Assembly (NCBI GenBank): GCA_964512095.1
Contig: CAZEIH010000001.1
Location: 1 to 64,000, forward strand
Length of the DNA stretch: 64,000 bases
Source: DTU013 sp964512095
GTDB taxonomy: Bacteria > Bacillota > Clostridia > Acetivibrionales > DTU013
Reading direction: 5' to 3'
Shown in pieces: positions 1 to 7,681 of the stretch. Under the pieces are notes generated by a model. The model did not search any database, was not told the origin of the DNA, and saw only the letters and a program-made list of their open reading frames with translations. The position numbers and the translations under genes are program-made. Position 1 is the stretch's first letter. Every line of letters begins with the position of its first letter.

Positions 1-40
1 AGTTACCTTGATAATCTCATCGAAACTTGCCCTCAAATAA

Positions 41-96
41 CTCGAAATCAGTTTGTCGGAAACGGCACGCGGGTTCGAATCCCGCCCTCTCCGCCA
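41..96 (+). other. 3' half of tRNA-Ser(CGA), attachment-site remnant
   Basis: The sequence runs from a CTCGAAA anticodon loop (anticodon CGA) through a variable arm, a complete T-arm (GCGGG-TTCGAAT-CCCGC, 69-85) and the acceptor 3' strand CCTCTCC plus G and CCA (86-96). The matching 5' acceptor strand GGAGAGG and the D-arm are absent from 1-40, and the 5' side of the anticodon stem does not pair. Such a tRNA half starting at the anticodon loop is the usual footprint of an integrative element that uses a tRNA gene as attB. It is not a functional tRNA. Confidence 0.75.
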
Positions 97-97
97 T

Positions 98-130
98 TAA
101 AGCCTGTAACCGCAAGAGGTTGCAGGCTTT
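98..130 (+). terminator. hairpin just after the tRNA-Ser fragment
   Basis: AAAGCCTGTAACC and GGTTGCAGGCTTT form a 13-bp stem (one G-U pair) around a short GCAAGA loop. It lies directly after the CCA of the tRNA fragment, where a tRNA terminator is expected, and was probably carried along with it. There is only a weak T-run after it. Confidence 0.5.
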
Positions 131-540
131 CGCCTTTACTATTGCCTTTCGCTTTTCCGCTTCTTCCGGTGTTTGTTCTATCCAGCTATACAATCCGGCT
201 TTTTTAAGTAAATCGCCGTGCCTGTTGGTTATATAGTCCGGGTCGATGATTTCCCCCAAAGCTCCCTTAGTTCTTTGTTTTCAGCAATTTCAGCTTTTAT
301 TCTTTCCTCAATATATGGGATTAAGGGATAAGTACGGTTACTCAAATCCGTTTTAAGCTTATCGGACGGGATATATATTTTATTCTTGTCAATCACCGCC
401 TTTGTCATAGTGTGATTGGCTCGAAAGAATTTGTGCCGAAAGTCAAATTGAGATTCCCTGGTGCCGACACAATCACTGCGCCGCATCCCATAAAAGCCGC
501 TGAGCAAAAATGGTTCGAGCTTAATCTTAATTTGATATCT
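130..540 (-). pseudogene. decayed tyrosine recombinase (phage-type integrase)
   Basis: Two minus-strand reading frames carry consecutive pieces of an Int-family catalytic domain. One (507 down to 229) contains FYGMRRSD, matching the box I Arg region, then TKAVIDKNKIYIPSDKLK and SNRTYPLIPYIEE, typical of clostridial integrases. The other (from 259) contains GEIIDPDYITNRHGDLLKKAGL, the segment that normally precedes the RFHDLRH box. The join lacks about 20 residues and changes frame, and the HxxR and Tyr boxes are missing before the tRNA fragment. The 3' end of the relic points at the att-like tRNA half, as in live elements. Inactive; the family call is confident, the history is inferred. Confidence 0.7.
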
Positions 541-544
541 AAAT

Positions 545-890
545 CGTCGAAATTCTCGTTTTCTTTCTTGCTTATAAATTGTGAAAATATGTACTGCTCA
601 AAGAGGAGCATAGCAGATATCAAATTGGATACTGTAGGAAATCTACTAAGTTTCATAATCTCCTTTTGAATAATCTGTCTTATTCTTTCCCGAGTAATGC
701 AATGCAATTTACGTCTGCCGAAATACAAATGAAGTATATTGTATCTCTGCTTACTCTTGAAGATTTGATTACAACTATCAGATTCATTTAGATACTTGAT
801 TGTGGCTTTCAGACTCGCTCTTGCTGTTTCATACCGCTTCACCTGTGCCTCAGATACCAGTATAGAAGTGTGATTGCTATCTTCATGCAT
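545..890 (-). CDS. hypothetical fragment with a sigma-region-4-like HTH
   Basis: This frame (start 890) encodes about 115 residues before it runs out of frame over the integrase relic. The stretch ITRERIRQIIQKEIMKL resembles the recognition helix of sigma-70 region 4 (RERVRQI...LRKL). No region 2 is present, and the open frame continues into sequence that belongs to the integrase in another frame, so the true end is unclear. It may be a small element-encoded regulator or a relic left with the integrase. Confidence 0.3.
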
Positions 891-919
891 ATATCTAAAG
901 ATGCTGTACTTGTTACTTT

Positions 920-969
920 AAAAGTGGACCATAATTCTAACTATTCCAGTTGAATTATGGTCCACTTTT
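920..969. repeat. 50-bp near-perfect inverted repeat
   Basis: AAAAGTGGACCATAATTC and its exact reverse complement flank a 14-base centre that itself nearly pairs (TAACT/AGTT). It lies between the integrase region and the downstream end of the TPM gene (stop at 1008). It could terminate transcription from either side, since T- or A-runs flank both arms, or be a miniature inverted-repeat remnant. Confidence 0.6.
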
Positions 970-1007
970 ATAATTTACCCTAGTCACGTTAAATGCAAGA
1001 TGGGGTG

Positions 1008-1850
1008 TTAAAATTTGCCACTATGCCCGGTTGCACTGCGTCCAGAAGAGCTCCTAAAGGAACCACCGCCGCCGCTTCTTGAGTTGTTATCCGCACGCCG
1101 TACCTTTTTCACATATCTATGAAGGAATATATCCCTTTGTCCCCTTAGGACCATACTATCCCTGCGGACATATTCATTTGCGAAATTCTCTTTTCTCACA
1201 GAAGTAAGCTGCCCTCTCCACACGGCAGTCACTATGAAAGCAATCAAAAACGCCAGCACCAATGCTGCTGCTGCTCCAATCAATCGATACTTCTTGATTT
1301 CCGAAGCTGATTTCGGTATATTTCCCTGATCATAAGGAACACCTGATTCCGCCTTGATTAAAAAATCATCAACTGCCTCTGCATAGGCCATAAATGCTTC
1401 AAAGTATTGATTCTTTTTTAGATAGGGGAGAAATTGCTTATCCAGATGTTCCTGGCCGGCGGGCGTAAATACCTCAAATCCATAGCCAAAGGAGGCAAAG
1501 CCAAAATCCCTGTTCTCCATTGCTAAAAGCAGGATGGCACCGTCAATATCCTTACCATAGCCAAACCCATTCTGTTCAAAGAAATCAGCTGCATAAAGCC
1601 GCGCCTCACGATAATCCAGTGCTGGAACCACGGCAATCACCGTATCAAACTGGTGGCGTTCACTAATTTCATCCAGCTTTACTGTCAGTGTTGCCGCCTG
1701 CTCCGATGTTAACAGACCCTCCTCATCTATAAAGCGTGGTAACCGCTCACTCACTTCATTTTCTCCTGCTAGTACAGCAGCTGGCGAGATGATTGTCATC
1801 ATCAATATAGCAAGGAGGATTACCACAGGAAACTTATTTATTTTTACCAT
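1008..1850 (-). CDS. TPM-domain membrane protein (YdjH/YgcG-like)
   Basis: The 280-residue product has an N-terminal signal peptide (about 1-29, ending AAVLAG), an extracytoplasmic TPM domain (about 35-165; LPRFIDEEGLLTSEQAATL and FASFGYGFEVF are typical), one membrane segment at about 193-212 (LIGAAAALVLAFLIAFIV), and a cytoplasmic tail ending in a Gly/Ser-rich stretch. TPM proteins are implicated in membrane or photosystem repair, but the biochemical role of this family in Bacillota is not settled. It is the last gene of a three-gene operon, 15 bp after the zinc-ribbon gene. The same partners occur in the B. subtilis ydjGHI genes, so a role in membrane-stress response is inferred. Confidence 0.85.
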   Translation of the reverse strand: MVKINKFPVVILLAILMMTIISPAAVLAGENEVSERLPRFIDEEGLLTSEQAATLTVKLDEISERHQFDTVIAVVPALDYREARLYAADFFEQNGFGYGKDIDGAILLLAMENRDFGFASFGYGFEVFTPAGQEHLDKQFLPYLKKNQYFEAFMAYAEAVDDFLIKAESGVPYDQGNIPKSASEIKKYRLIGAAAALVLAFLIAFIVTAVWRGQLTSVRKENFANEYVRRDSMVLRGQRDIFLHRYVKKVRRADNNSRSGGGGSFRSSSGRSATGHSGKF

Positions 1851-1865
1851 TTCATATACCTCCTC

Positions 1866-2954
1866 CTACATAAAACTTACGACAATTTGTGAAATGACGA
1901 GCAGAGCTGCCGCCCCAATCCCAAATATCTTTAAAAACCACGACTTATATGCCGCCTTATCCAACGGCAGATCACCGGTAAACTTCCCTGTCTGTCCATT
2001 CATCGCAAAGATGAAGTTTTGACCCTGCCAGCTTGTGGAGAGCAACCACACCGGCAACAGAGCATAGCGGACACCGCCACTTTTCAGTCGAATATTTGTG
2101 TATCTTGGCGACACAGTAGTGTAACCAGTCACGGTTCTCGCAAATGCAGATTCGGCACTATTTTTCATGCGTTCATTAGCCCGGGGACTACATTGAGTAG
2201 CATCCACATCATATTTATTTGCTAAGTATCCAGCAAGGTATGCTGTTTTAAAATCCGTGGCATCTGCCATACTAAATGGCTCTATAGATTCCATGAGGGT
2301 GTTATCAATAGCCTCTGAACCATCAACAGGAACCTGGTTAAACCCAATATCTCCAGAACGAAAAATGCGAAATTTCGAAGTTTCCGTGTAATTATAATTA
2401 CTATCGCTCCAGCGGCGGACCTTCGTACCATCATACTCTACTCGGACATCAGCATCAGCATCGAAAAGCCAAAAGGGAACGTAAATACCCTTTACCTCAT
2501 CAAGATGGTTTCTCTCCTTAAACACACTGGGCAGAAGCCTCTTGCCGAGGTAATGCTTTTGCAGTGCCTGCAGTGCCTGCTTCTTGTCGAGCTTAAAGGG
2601 GATAACAATATCGGGGCGTAACAATCCGGCAAACTTGGATGTAATCACAACGGGATTGCCACAGAAAGGGCAAGAGGTCGCACCCACTGTCTGGTCTGCA
2701 ATAATTTCTCCGCTACAGGACTGACAGCAGTAGACTGCCATGCCCTGTTGCTCGCCGTCCTGCCATTCATTGCCCTCATAACCCCAGTCAATCTCTTCAG
2801 AAGACTCTGCCTCCTGCTTTAGTGCCTCATCCATATCACGAAGCGCTTCAATGTCCATTACAGAATCACAGTACGGGCAGACCAACTCCTGTGCTCCTGG
2901 ATTAAACTGAATCGCACCACCGCAATTTGGGCATTTATAATCTAATAATGCCAT
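1866..2954 (-). CDS. TFIIB-type zinc-ribbon membrane protein (YdjG-like)
   Basis: The 362-residue product starts with a zinc ribbon (CPNCGG ... CPYC, residues 9-29) and has a second one near residues 76-98 (CCQSCSGEI ... CPFCGNP). A long middle domain follows, and the C-terminus ends in a hydrophobic anchor (about 343-361). This is the architecture of YdjG-type proteins beside SPFH and TPM genes. The ATG at 2954 is preceded by AAAGAGAGGAATAACC. It lies 26 bp after the SPFH gene and 15 bp before the TPM gene, so the three are probably co-transcribed. Molecular function unknown; tail-anchored with cytosolic zinc ribbons is the likely topology. Confidence 0.8.
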   Translation of the reverse strand: MALLDYKCPNCGGAIQFNPGAQELVCPYCDSVMDIEALRDMDEALKQEAESSEEIDWGYEGNEWQDGEQQGMAVYCCQSCSGEIIADQTVGATSCPFCGNPVVITSKFAGLLRPDIVIPFKLDKKQALQALQKHYLGKRLLPSVFKERNHLDEVKGIYVPFWLFDADADVRVEYDGTKVRRWSDSNYNYTETSKFRIFRSGDIGFNQVPVDGSEAIDNTLMESIEPFSMADATDFKTAYLAGYLANKYDVDATQCSPRANERMKNSAESAFARTVTGYTTVSPRYTNIRLKSGGVRYALLPVWLLSTSWQGQNFIFAMNGQTGKFTGDLPLDKAAYKSWFLKIFGIGAAALLVISQIVVSFM

Positions 2955-2980
2955 TGGTTATTCCTCTCTTTCATTAACAA

Positions 2981-4321
2981 CTATATAAGATCGCCATCGT
3001 CAAAGGAATCGCCGCACTCTGGGCAAAACTTGGGTGGCTTTTTCTTGTCATTTGGCTCCCAGCCGCACTTGTCGCACTGATACTGCGGAATACCTGCAGG
3101 CTTTTTATTGCCACATTCTGCACAAAATTTCCCCTTATTCACTCCACCACAGGAACACGTCCAGCCACTATCTCCCGCCTGCGGTTTTCCACATTCCTCA
3201 CAGAATCTGCTCTTGTTGCCCCTATGTCCACAGGAACATTTCCAACCCGATGTATCAGAAGGAGCAGTTGGTGCAGTTGGCTGTTGTGCACTCGCTGCTT
3301 GTTGTTGCTGTCCCATTGCAAACAGATTTTGTGCATTCATACCTCCTGCATTTGAGGCCATATTCATACCCATAAATGCCATCGCCGGACCACCAGCCCC
3401 CTGGTTTGAAGCTGCTGCTTTCATGGCATCGGCTTGTGCTCCCACCAGCGTAGCTGCTGCCATTGTTGGATCACGCATAACAGCATTCTTTTGCAAATCC
3501 TTTATCATCTGTTCGTCTTCTTTGCTGGCATTGACTGAACTGACACCTAATGAAACAATCTCCAGACCGCGCAGGTCACGCCATTTAGCAGATAATACAT
3601 CATTAAGCGCATCTGCAAGTTCCGTTGTGTGTCCGGGTAGCGCTGAATAGCGAATACCCATCTCCGAAATCTTTGCAAAAGCAGGTTGAAGCGCCGTCAA
3701 CAGCTCGCTTTTAAGCTGTCCATCAATAGTGCTACGCACATAAGATGACTGGACATTACCGCATACATTAGCATAAAACAAAACAGGATTGGTAACCTTG
3801 TAGCTATACTCGCCGAAACAACGAATAGAGATATCAATATCTAGTCCAATGTTTCGATCCACAACGCGGAAGGGCACAGGGTTAGCCGTTCCATATTTAT
3901 TGCCAATTAACTCTTTTGTGTTGATGTAATATACACGGGTGTCTTTGCCGGGGCTACCGCCAAATTTAAAGCGTTCCCAGGCACTCTTTAGAGACGAAAG
4001 AACATTATCCTTAAAAGCATTTCCTGCGAAAATCGAAGGTTCTCCACCCATATCAAAAATGAACTCTCCAGGCTCTGCACAGATATCTAGCACCTTGCCC
4101 TGTTCAACAATTATCATACACTGCCCGTCCGCTACCGCAATTACCGAGCCATTGCTTATAATATTGTCCTCGCCCTTGGTATTAGAAGAGCGACCAGAAA
4201 CCTTCTTCCACCCTTTTATAGCTAGAACATCCTCCGGCAAGGCCTCACAATAAAAGTACTCCTTCCATTGATCTGCAAGCGTACCCTTTGCCGATCCTAC
4301 TGCGGCTTTAATTAATCCCAT
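2981..4321 (-). CDS. SPFH-domain protein with C-terminal zinc ribbons (YdjI-like)
   Basis: A start at 4321 (MGLIKAAVGSAKG) is preferred over the in-frame upstream codon because AAAGGAG sits 8 bases before it. The 446-residue product has an SPFH (stomatin/flotillin-like) domain over roughly residues 25-270, an Ala/Gly/Met/Gln-rich linker, and three Cys-rich zinc ribbons in the last 90 residues (CSCGHRG...CEECG, CSCGG...CAECG, CDKCG...CPECG). Proteins of this type have been annotated as virion core-like; B. subtilis YdjI is the closest known arrangement. It heads the three-gene operon. No PspA homologue accompanies it here, unlike in Bacillus. Confidence 0.85.
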   Translation of the reverse strand: MGLIKAAVGSAKGTLADQWKEYFYCEALPEDVLAIKGWKKVSGRSSNTKGEDNIISNGSVIAVADGQCMIIVEQGKVLDICAEPGEFIFDMGGEPSIFAGNAFKDNVLSSLKSAWERFKFGGSPGKDTRVYYINTKELIGNKYGTANPVPFRVVDRNIGLDIDISIRCFGEYSYKVTNPVLFYANVCGNVQSSYVRSTIDGQLKSELLTALQPAFAKISEMGIRYSALPGHTTELADALNDVLSAKWRDLRGLEIVSLGVSSVNASKEDEQMIKDLQKNAVMRDPTMAAATLVGAQADAMKAAASNQGAGGPAMAFMGMNMASNAGGMNAQNLFAMGQQQQAASAQQPTAPTAPSDTSGWKCSCGHRGNKSRFCEECGKPQAGDSGWTCSCGGVNKGKFCAECGNKKPAGIPQYQCDKCGWEPNDKKKPPKFCPECGDSFDDGDLI

Positions 4322-4788
4322 ACTCCCACTCCTTTCATTATCGCTACTGAAGCGATGGTAAAATAACATATGTGAATTGAATATACATATTAATTAATTG
4401 TATCATAATGTAATGAAAATTAGAATTAATAATGCGATGTCAGACGCAACAGTTAGACAATTTTCAAGATGTTTTGCCACTTCACCTTCACTCATCGCCG
4501 GCCATTAGAGCTCAGCGGCTTCTGAAGAGAAAGATAAAAAGATCCTCTTGGCAGATGCCCCCACCTGAAATCAAACGTATACCTGAAGATTACAGGAAAC
4601 CTTCAAGAATACGTTATCTAAAGCATCTGGCCTTCCGTTTGCATATGGGGCAAAAATTCTTCATATAAGTTTGCGAAACATACTGCCCGGAATGTCAGGA
4701 GGGGATGAAATGAGCACATAAACACTCTTCATATTAGTTTGCGAAACCCCTACTATAAATAGAAAACCATAATATCATCTAACAATAT
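4322..4788. other. gene-free interval with a 21-bp direct repeat
   Basis: I find no convincing gene here. Two copies of CTTCATATNAGTTTGCGAAAC lie at 4659-4679 and 4727-4747, 68 bp apart. The stretch 4519-4541 (CTTCTGAAGA-g-AAAGATAAAAAG) matches one end of repeat family R2 (30128-30222) with one difference, so a fragment of that family is probable. The right part must hold the end of the 4789 operon, and the left part the promoter of the SPFH operon, which I cannot place. Confidence 0.4.
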
Positions 4789-5340
4789 TTACTTCTCAGC
4801 CTCAGGTTCTGCAGGAACAGCTTCTGTGACAGTCACTTCAGCTTCTGCAGGAATAGCTGTTGCAGAAACAGCCTCTGCAGCTACAGCTTCTGCAACAGCT
4901 ATTTCAGCCTCAACTTCTGCAATAGCTGCTTCAAGAGTCTCATCGTCAATAGGCTCCTTTTTTGCCTTTACCGGCTTCTTTGCAGCGGTCTTCTTTGTAG
5001 TTGTTTTTTTTGCAGTAGTTTTTTTGGTAGTAGCTCGTTTTTTAGCAGTGGACTTCTTCTCAAGCTCGAGACGCTCCACCTCACGACGCTCTTCCTCCTC
5101 TTGCAACTCCTGCTTGCGTTTCAGCTCCTCATGCTGATGCTTCTCCTTTAATTCCTTATCCATCCTTTTTACAAGACTAGCTTTCTTCAGCTCCAAATAT
5201 GCTTCAAACGCAGATGGATATACAAACCTCTTTATTCCATGCTCTTCACTGAACTCCACAGTAATCACTGTTGCTGTCTGCTCAGTAATTGTTCCCATAC
5301 CAAATTTACTATGCTTAACCTTCTCATTTAGTAAATCCAT
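4789..5340 (-). CDS. protein with histone-H1-like Lys/Ala tail
   Basis: The start at 5340 (MDLLNEKVKHSKFG) follows AAGGAG; the TAA of the upstream regulator ends one base before this ATG (TAAGATG), so the two genes are translationally coupled. The N-terminal 50 residues (KFGMGTI...FVYPSAFEAYL) form a small domain found in many Firmicute proteins of unknown role. A charged coiled-coil (about 50-95) follows, then a KKTTAKKTT/KKTAAKKP block like bacterial histone-H1 tails, then an acidic Ala/Glu/Val-rich end. The basic tail suggests nucleic-acid binding; this is inference from composition. Confidence 0.7.
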   Translation of the reverse strand: MDLLNEKVKHSKFGMGTITEQTATVITVEFSEEHGIKRFVYPSAFEAYLELKKASLVKRMDKELKEKHQHEELKRKQELQEEEERREVERLELEKKSTAKKRATTKKTTAKKTTTKKTAAKKPVKAKKEPIDDETLEAAIAEVEAEIAVAEAVAAEAVSATAIPAEAEVTVTEAVPAEPEAEK

Positions 5341-5341
5341 C

Positions 5342-5860
5342 TTAATTATATCTCCTTTCACCCTCTATTCTGTCAGCAATGCATTCAGACACCTGTTCTC
5401 TCTCAATACCTAGTGCAGCTGCCAGCTCTCCAAACAGAAGATCCTCGGCACACCTCTTAAATTTTTCATCCACTGATCCGAATTTTCTTTTCTGTTGCTC
5501 TGCGGCCTGCTTTTTTGCATGAAGAGACATACACAGCTCAAGTAGATTAGTACAATCATGTGTTTCCAGCGATGCTTTATAGTGTTCTGTAAGCTGGCTT
5601 ATGGCACTACTATGAAATATCTTAACATCCATTGAAGGTATCATGTTGATAAGTCTTTCCGCCTCTTCCTTTGAAATAATTGGCCGCATAAATATCTTTT
5701 TATTATTAGTAGGTGCAAAAATAGTACAGTTCTGATATAACGGCGTTAGAACATAATAAAGAGTCTCTTTGCCTGTCCCCGAGATGTTCCGCTCTGTAAT
5801 GTCCGTAACCTCACATACACCTGTGTTTCCATATATTATCAAATCTCCGATCCTAAACAT
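5342..5860 (-). CDS. CarD/CdnL/TRCF-type transcription regulator
   Basis: The start at 5860 (MFRIGDLIIYGNTGVCEV) is chosen because GGAGGAG precedes it by six bases; the frame stays open upstream but without a better site. The N-terminal 60 residues form the Tudor-like RNA-polymerase-interacting domain (GDLIIYGNTGVCEVTDI, YYVLTPLY), and the remainder is helical (SKEEAERLI..., KKQAAEQQKRKFG) as in CarD-family proteins. CarD proteins bind RNAP beta and modulate open-complex stability. It is coupled to the Lys/Ala-rich gene downstream, suggesting a joint role near DNA or RNAP. Confidence 0.85.
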   Translation of the reverse strand: MFRIGDLIIYGNTGVCEVTDITERNISGTGKETLYYVLTPLYQNCTIFAPTNNKKIFMRPIISKEEAERLINMIPSMDVKIFHSSAISQLTEHYKASLETHDCTNLLELCMSLHAKKQAAEQQKRKFGSVDEKFKRCAEDLLFGELAAALGIEREQVSECIADRIEGERRYN

Positions 5861-6433
5861 TTTTTCTCCTCCAAGTTCATTTACCAGTGTCCACCCATGG
5901 CCTGGAACTGGCATAATACTTTTTGTGCAATATGCTCCTGTGTACACTCCTTCAACGACTGCAACCGCCTCTGGGCTGATAATATGAGCATTTCATACTA
6001 ATGCAAGCAGATACCTTCAGCTCTCTGCACCGTCCATTTTCAGAAGTCCCTGGCAGTCAGGCCGTTTAAATAATTCAGCATTTGAAAAAGGTTTCAGGCC
6101 CGCCATGTTATTACTTTGACCCGAATACACCCCATACATTCAATAATTTCCAATATGCCCTGTTTAGATACTATTTTCCGAATAATAGCACCACTCCTTC
6201 TATCATCTGTCCACCCATAAGCAAGTCAATATAATAAAAAACGTGTGGTTTGCCACAACCGGATTTACGTTCCGCAGTAAGCAAACAATACGTTGAGCTA
6301 ATACTATTTTAACATATTTTTAGAAAAAATGTAATAGCCAAACTACACAGTTGGCAAAACACACTATCTCTGAAGTCCAACTATCTCTCTGGAAGTAAGA
6401 TTATAAAGTGATGAAAATACATCGCAAATCAAC
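5861..6433. other. gene-free interval upstream of the CarD-like gene
   Basis: No supported gene. On the minus strand an ATG near 6106 opens a 29-codon frame containing LFKRPDCQGLLKMDG, and the CarD frame remains open upstream of its RBS to about 5990 (contains AVAVVEGVYTGAYC). Either may be a relic of a lost gene. Repeat R1 copy 1 begins at about 6434. Confidence 0.35.
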
Positions 6434-6641
6434 ACATCCCGCCCCCCTCACTACAGTCGAAATAAATTCGCCCTACGCTACACTCCGTGCGCCACGCCTA
6501 AACGTGGTGTTTGAACAACGTCGGCTGGTCGATGACATCGTCATCTGGTCGCCCATGCATCCTGAGTGGGAGATTGTACTCGCCATTGACAGCTTTTTCA
6601 GTCGGTAACCCCCCACCTAAGAGGAGGGGGACTGTGACATT
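6434..6641 (+). mobile_element. R1 repeat, copy 1 (IS200/IS605-like non-autonomous element)
   Basis: About 208 bp similar over its whole length to 18684-18907 and to the minus strand of 61708-61932. The left hairpin (GGGGGCAGGCCCCC in other copies) has decayed here; the right hairpin (CCCCCCACCTAAGAGGAGGGGG) is intact and is followed by GACTGTGACATT and an AATCAA flank. Internal hairpins include CGCCACG...CGTGGTG, where the second arm differs from other copies but still pairs through G-U. No transposase. It lies just past the stop of nfo. Confidence 0.7.
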
Positions 6642-6711
6642 AATCAAATCTAGTAGTTCATATTTCTTTAGTGTTCGTCTTGCATTCATCTCCAATTTGA
6701 AAATGGAGACG

Positions 6712-7578
6712 TTATGCATAGTCCACCGTAAATGCTTCCCGTAACTGCTTTATTTCCTCGCCGTAGCCCTCCACCTCGTTGGGAGTTTCCAGATAAAACG
6801 GTAAGTGCTGCAGTCTGGGATGATTGATCACCCTGATAAATGTATCAAATCCAAGACTTCCCTGTCCGATTTTTTCATGCCTGTCCTTGTGGCTGGCAAA
6901 TGGGTTTTTACTATCATTGAGATGTATCGCCCGAAGCCTATCCAGGCCAATAACATTATCAAATTCCAACAATACTCCCTCTAAATCGTCAACTATATCA
7001 TAGCCTGCATCATAGATATGGCAGGTATCAAGGCACACACCGACCTTTTCATCAAGGTCGACTCTGTCGATGATCTGGCGTAGCTCCTCAAATTTGCTCC
7101 CTAGCTCACTGCCCTTGCCTGACATTGTTTCCAGCAACACCAGTGTTGTCTGGTCAGGCTTCAATATCTTGTTCAGCAGTCCAGCAGTGAGTTCTATACC
7201 TGCCTCAATCCCCTGTCCTACATGACTGCCGGGGTGAAAATTGTAATAGTTACCTGGGGTGTATTCCATCCTTATGAGGTCGTCTGTCATGACCTCAAGG
7301 GCAAATGCCTTAACCCTTTGATCAGCTGCACATGGGTTCAGCGTATAGGGCGCGTGGGCCATTATCTGCACAAAATTATTCTCACGAGCCAGCTTAAGAA
7401 AGGCCATAACATCATCCACATCAATATCCTTCGCCTTCCCTCCCCTTGGATTGCGGGTAAAAAACTGAAAGGTATCAGCTCCTATAGATAATGCAGCCTC
7501 ACCCATTTTCAAATACCCTCCTGAAGAAGACAGGTGGCAGCCTATATGCAGCCTATTTTCATTACAAATGTCATTCAT
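6712..7578 (-). CDS. nfo: endonuclease IV (AP endonuclease)
   Basis: Class II AP endonuclease of the TIM-barrel endonuclease IV family, acting in base-excision repair. The start at 7578 (MNDICNENRLHIGCHLS) follows GGAGGG; 288 residues, normal for the family. Metal-site motifs are present in order: the IGCHLSSSGG start, MAHAPYTLN, YNFHPGSHVGQG, LLETMSGKGSELG, GVCLDTCHIYDAGYD, IHLNDSK-DRHEKIGQG and FYLETPNE. The gene stands alone, with a repeat element directly downstream. Confidence 0.95.
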   Translation of the reverse strand: MNDICNENRLHIGCHLSSSGGYLKMGEAALSIGADTFQFFTRNPRGGKAKDIDVDDVMAFLKLARENNFVQIMAHAPYTLNPCAADQRVKAFALEVMTDDLIRMEYTPGNYYNFHPGSHVGQGIEAGIELTAGLLNKILKPDQTTLVLLETMSGKGSELGSKFEELRQIIDRVDLDEKVGVCLDTCHIYDAGYDIVDDLEGVLLEFDNVIGLDRLRAIHLNDSKNPFASHKDRHEKIGQGSLGFDTFIRVINHPRLQHLPFYLETPNEVEGYGEEIKQLREAFTVDYA

Positions 7579-7681
7579 AATAAATACCCTCCAAATTTGG
7601 CTAAATTTATAGATTGCAACAATAGACATGAAGCAATTCTTCACTATCTATTATTGCTTATTATTCAAATCAAAACTATAA

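Noticed and set aside
1..40. 5' half of the tRNA-Ser(CGA)
   Set aside because: The expected GGAGAGG acceptor and D-arm are absent and the anticodon stem cannot close, so a complete tRNA was not called.
3034..3650. Long plus-strand frames opposite the SPFH gene
   Set aside because: Shadow frames of a Gly/Ala/Cys-rich coding sequence; no ribosome binding site or family match.
4826..5137. 103-residue plus-strand frame rich in Ala/Ser/Phe
   Set aside because: It is the antisense of the Lys/Ala repeat tail of the 4789 gene.
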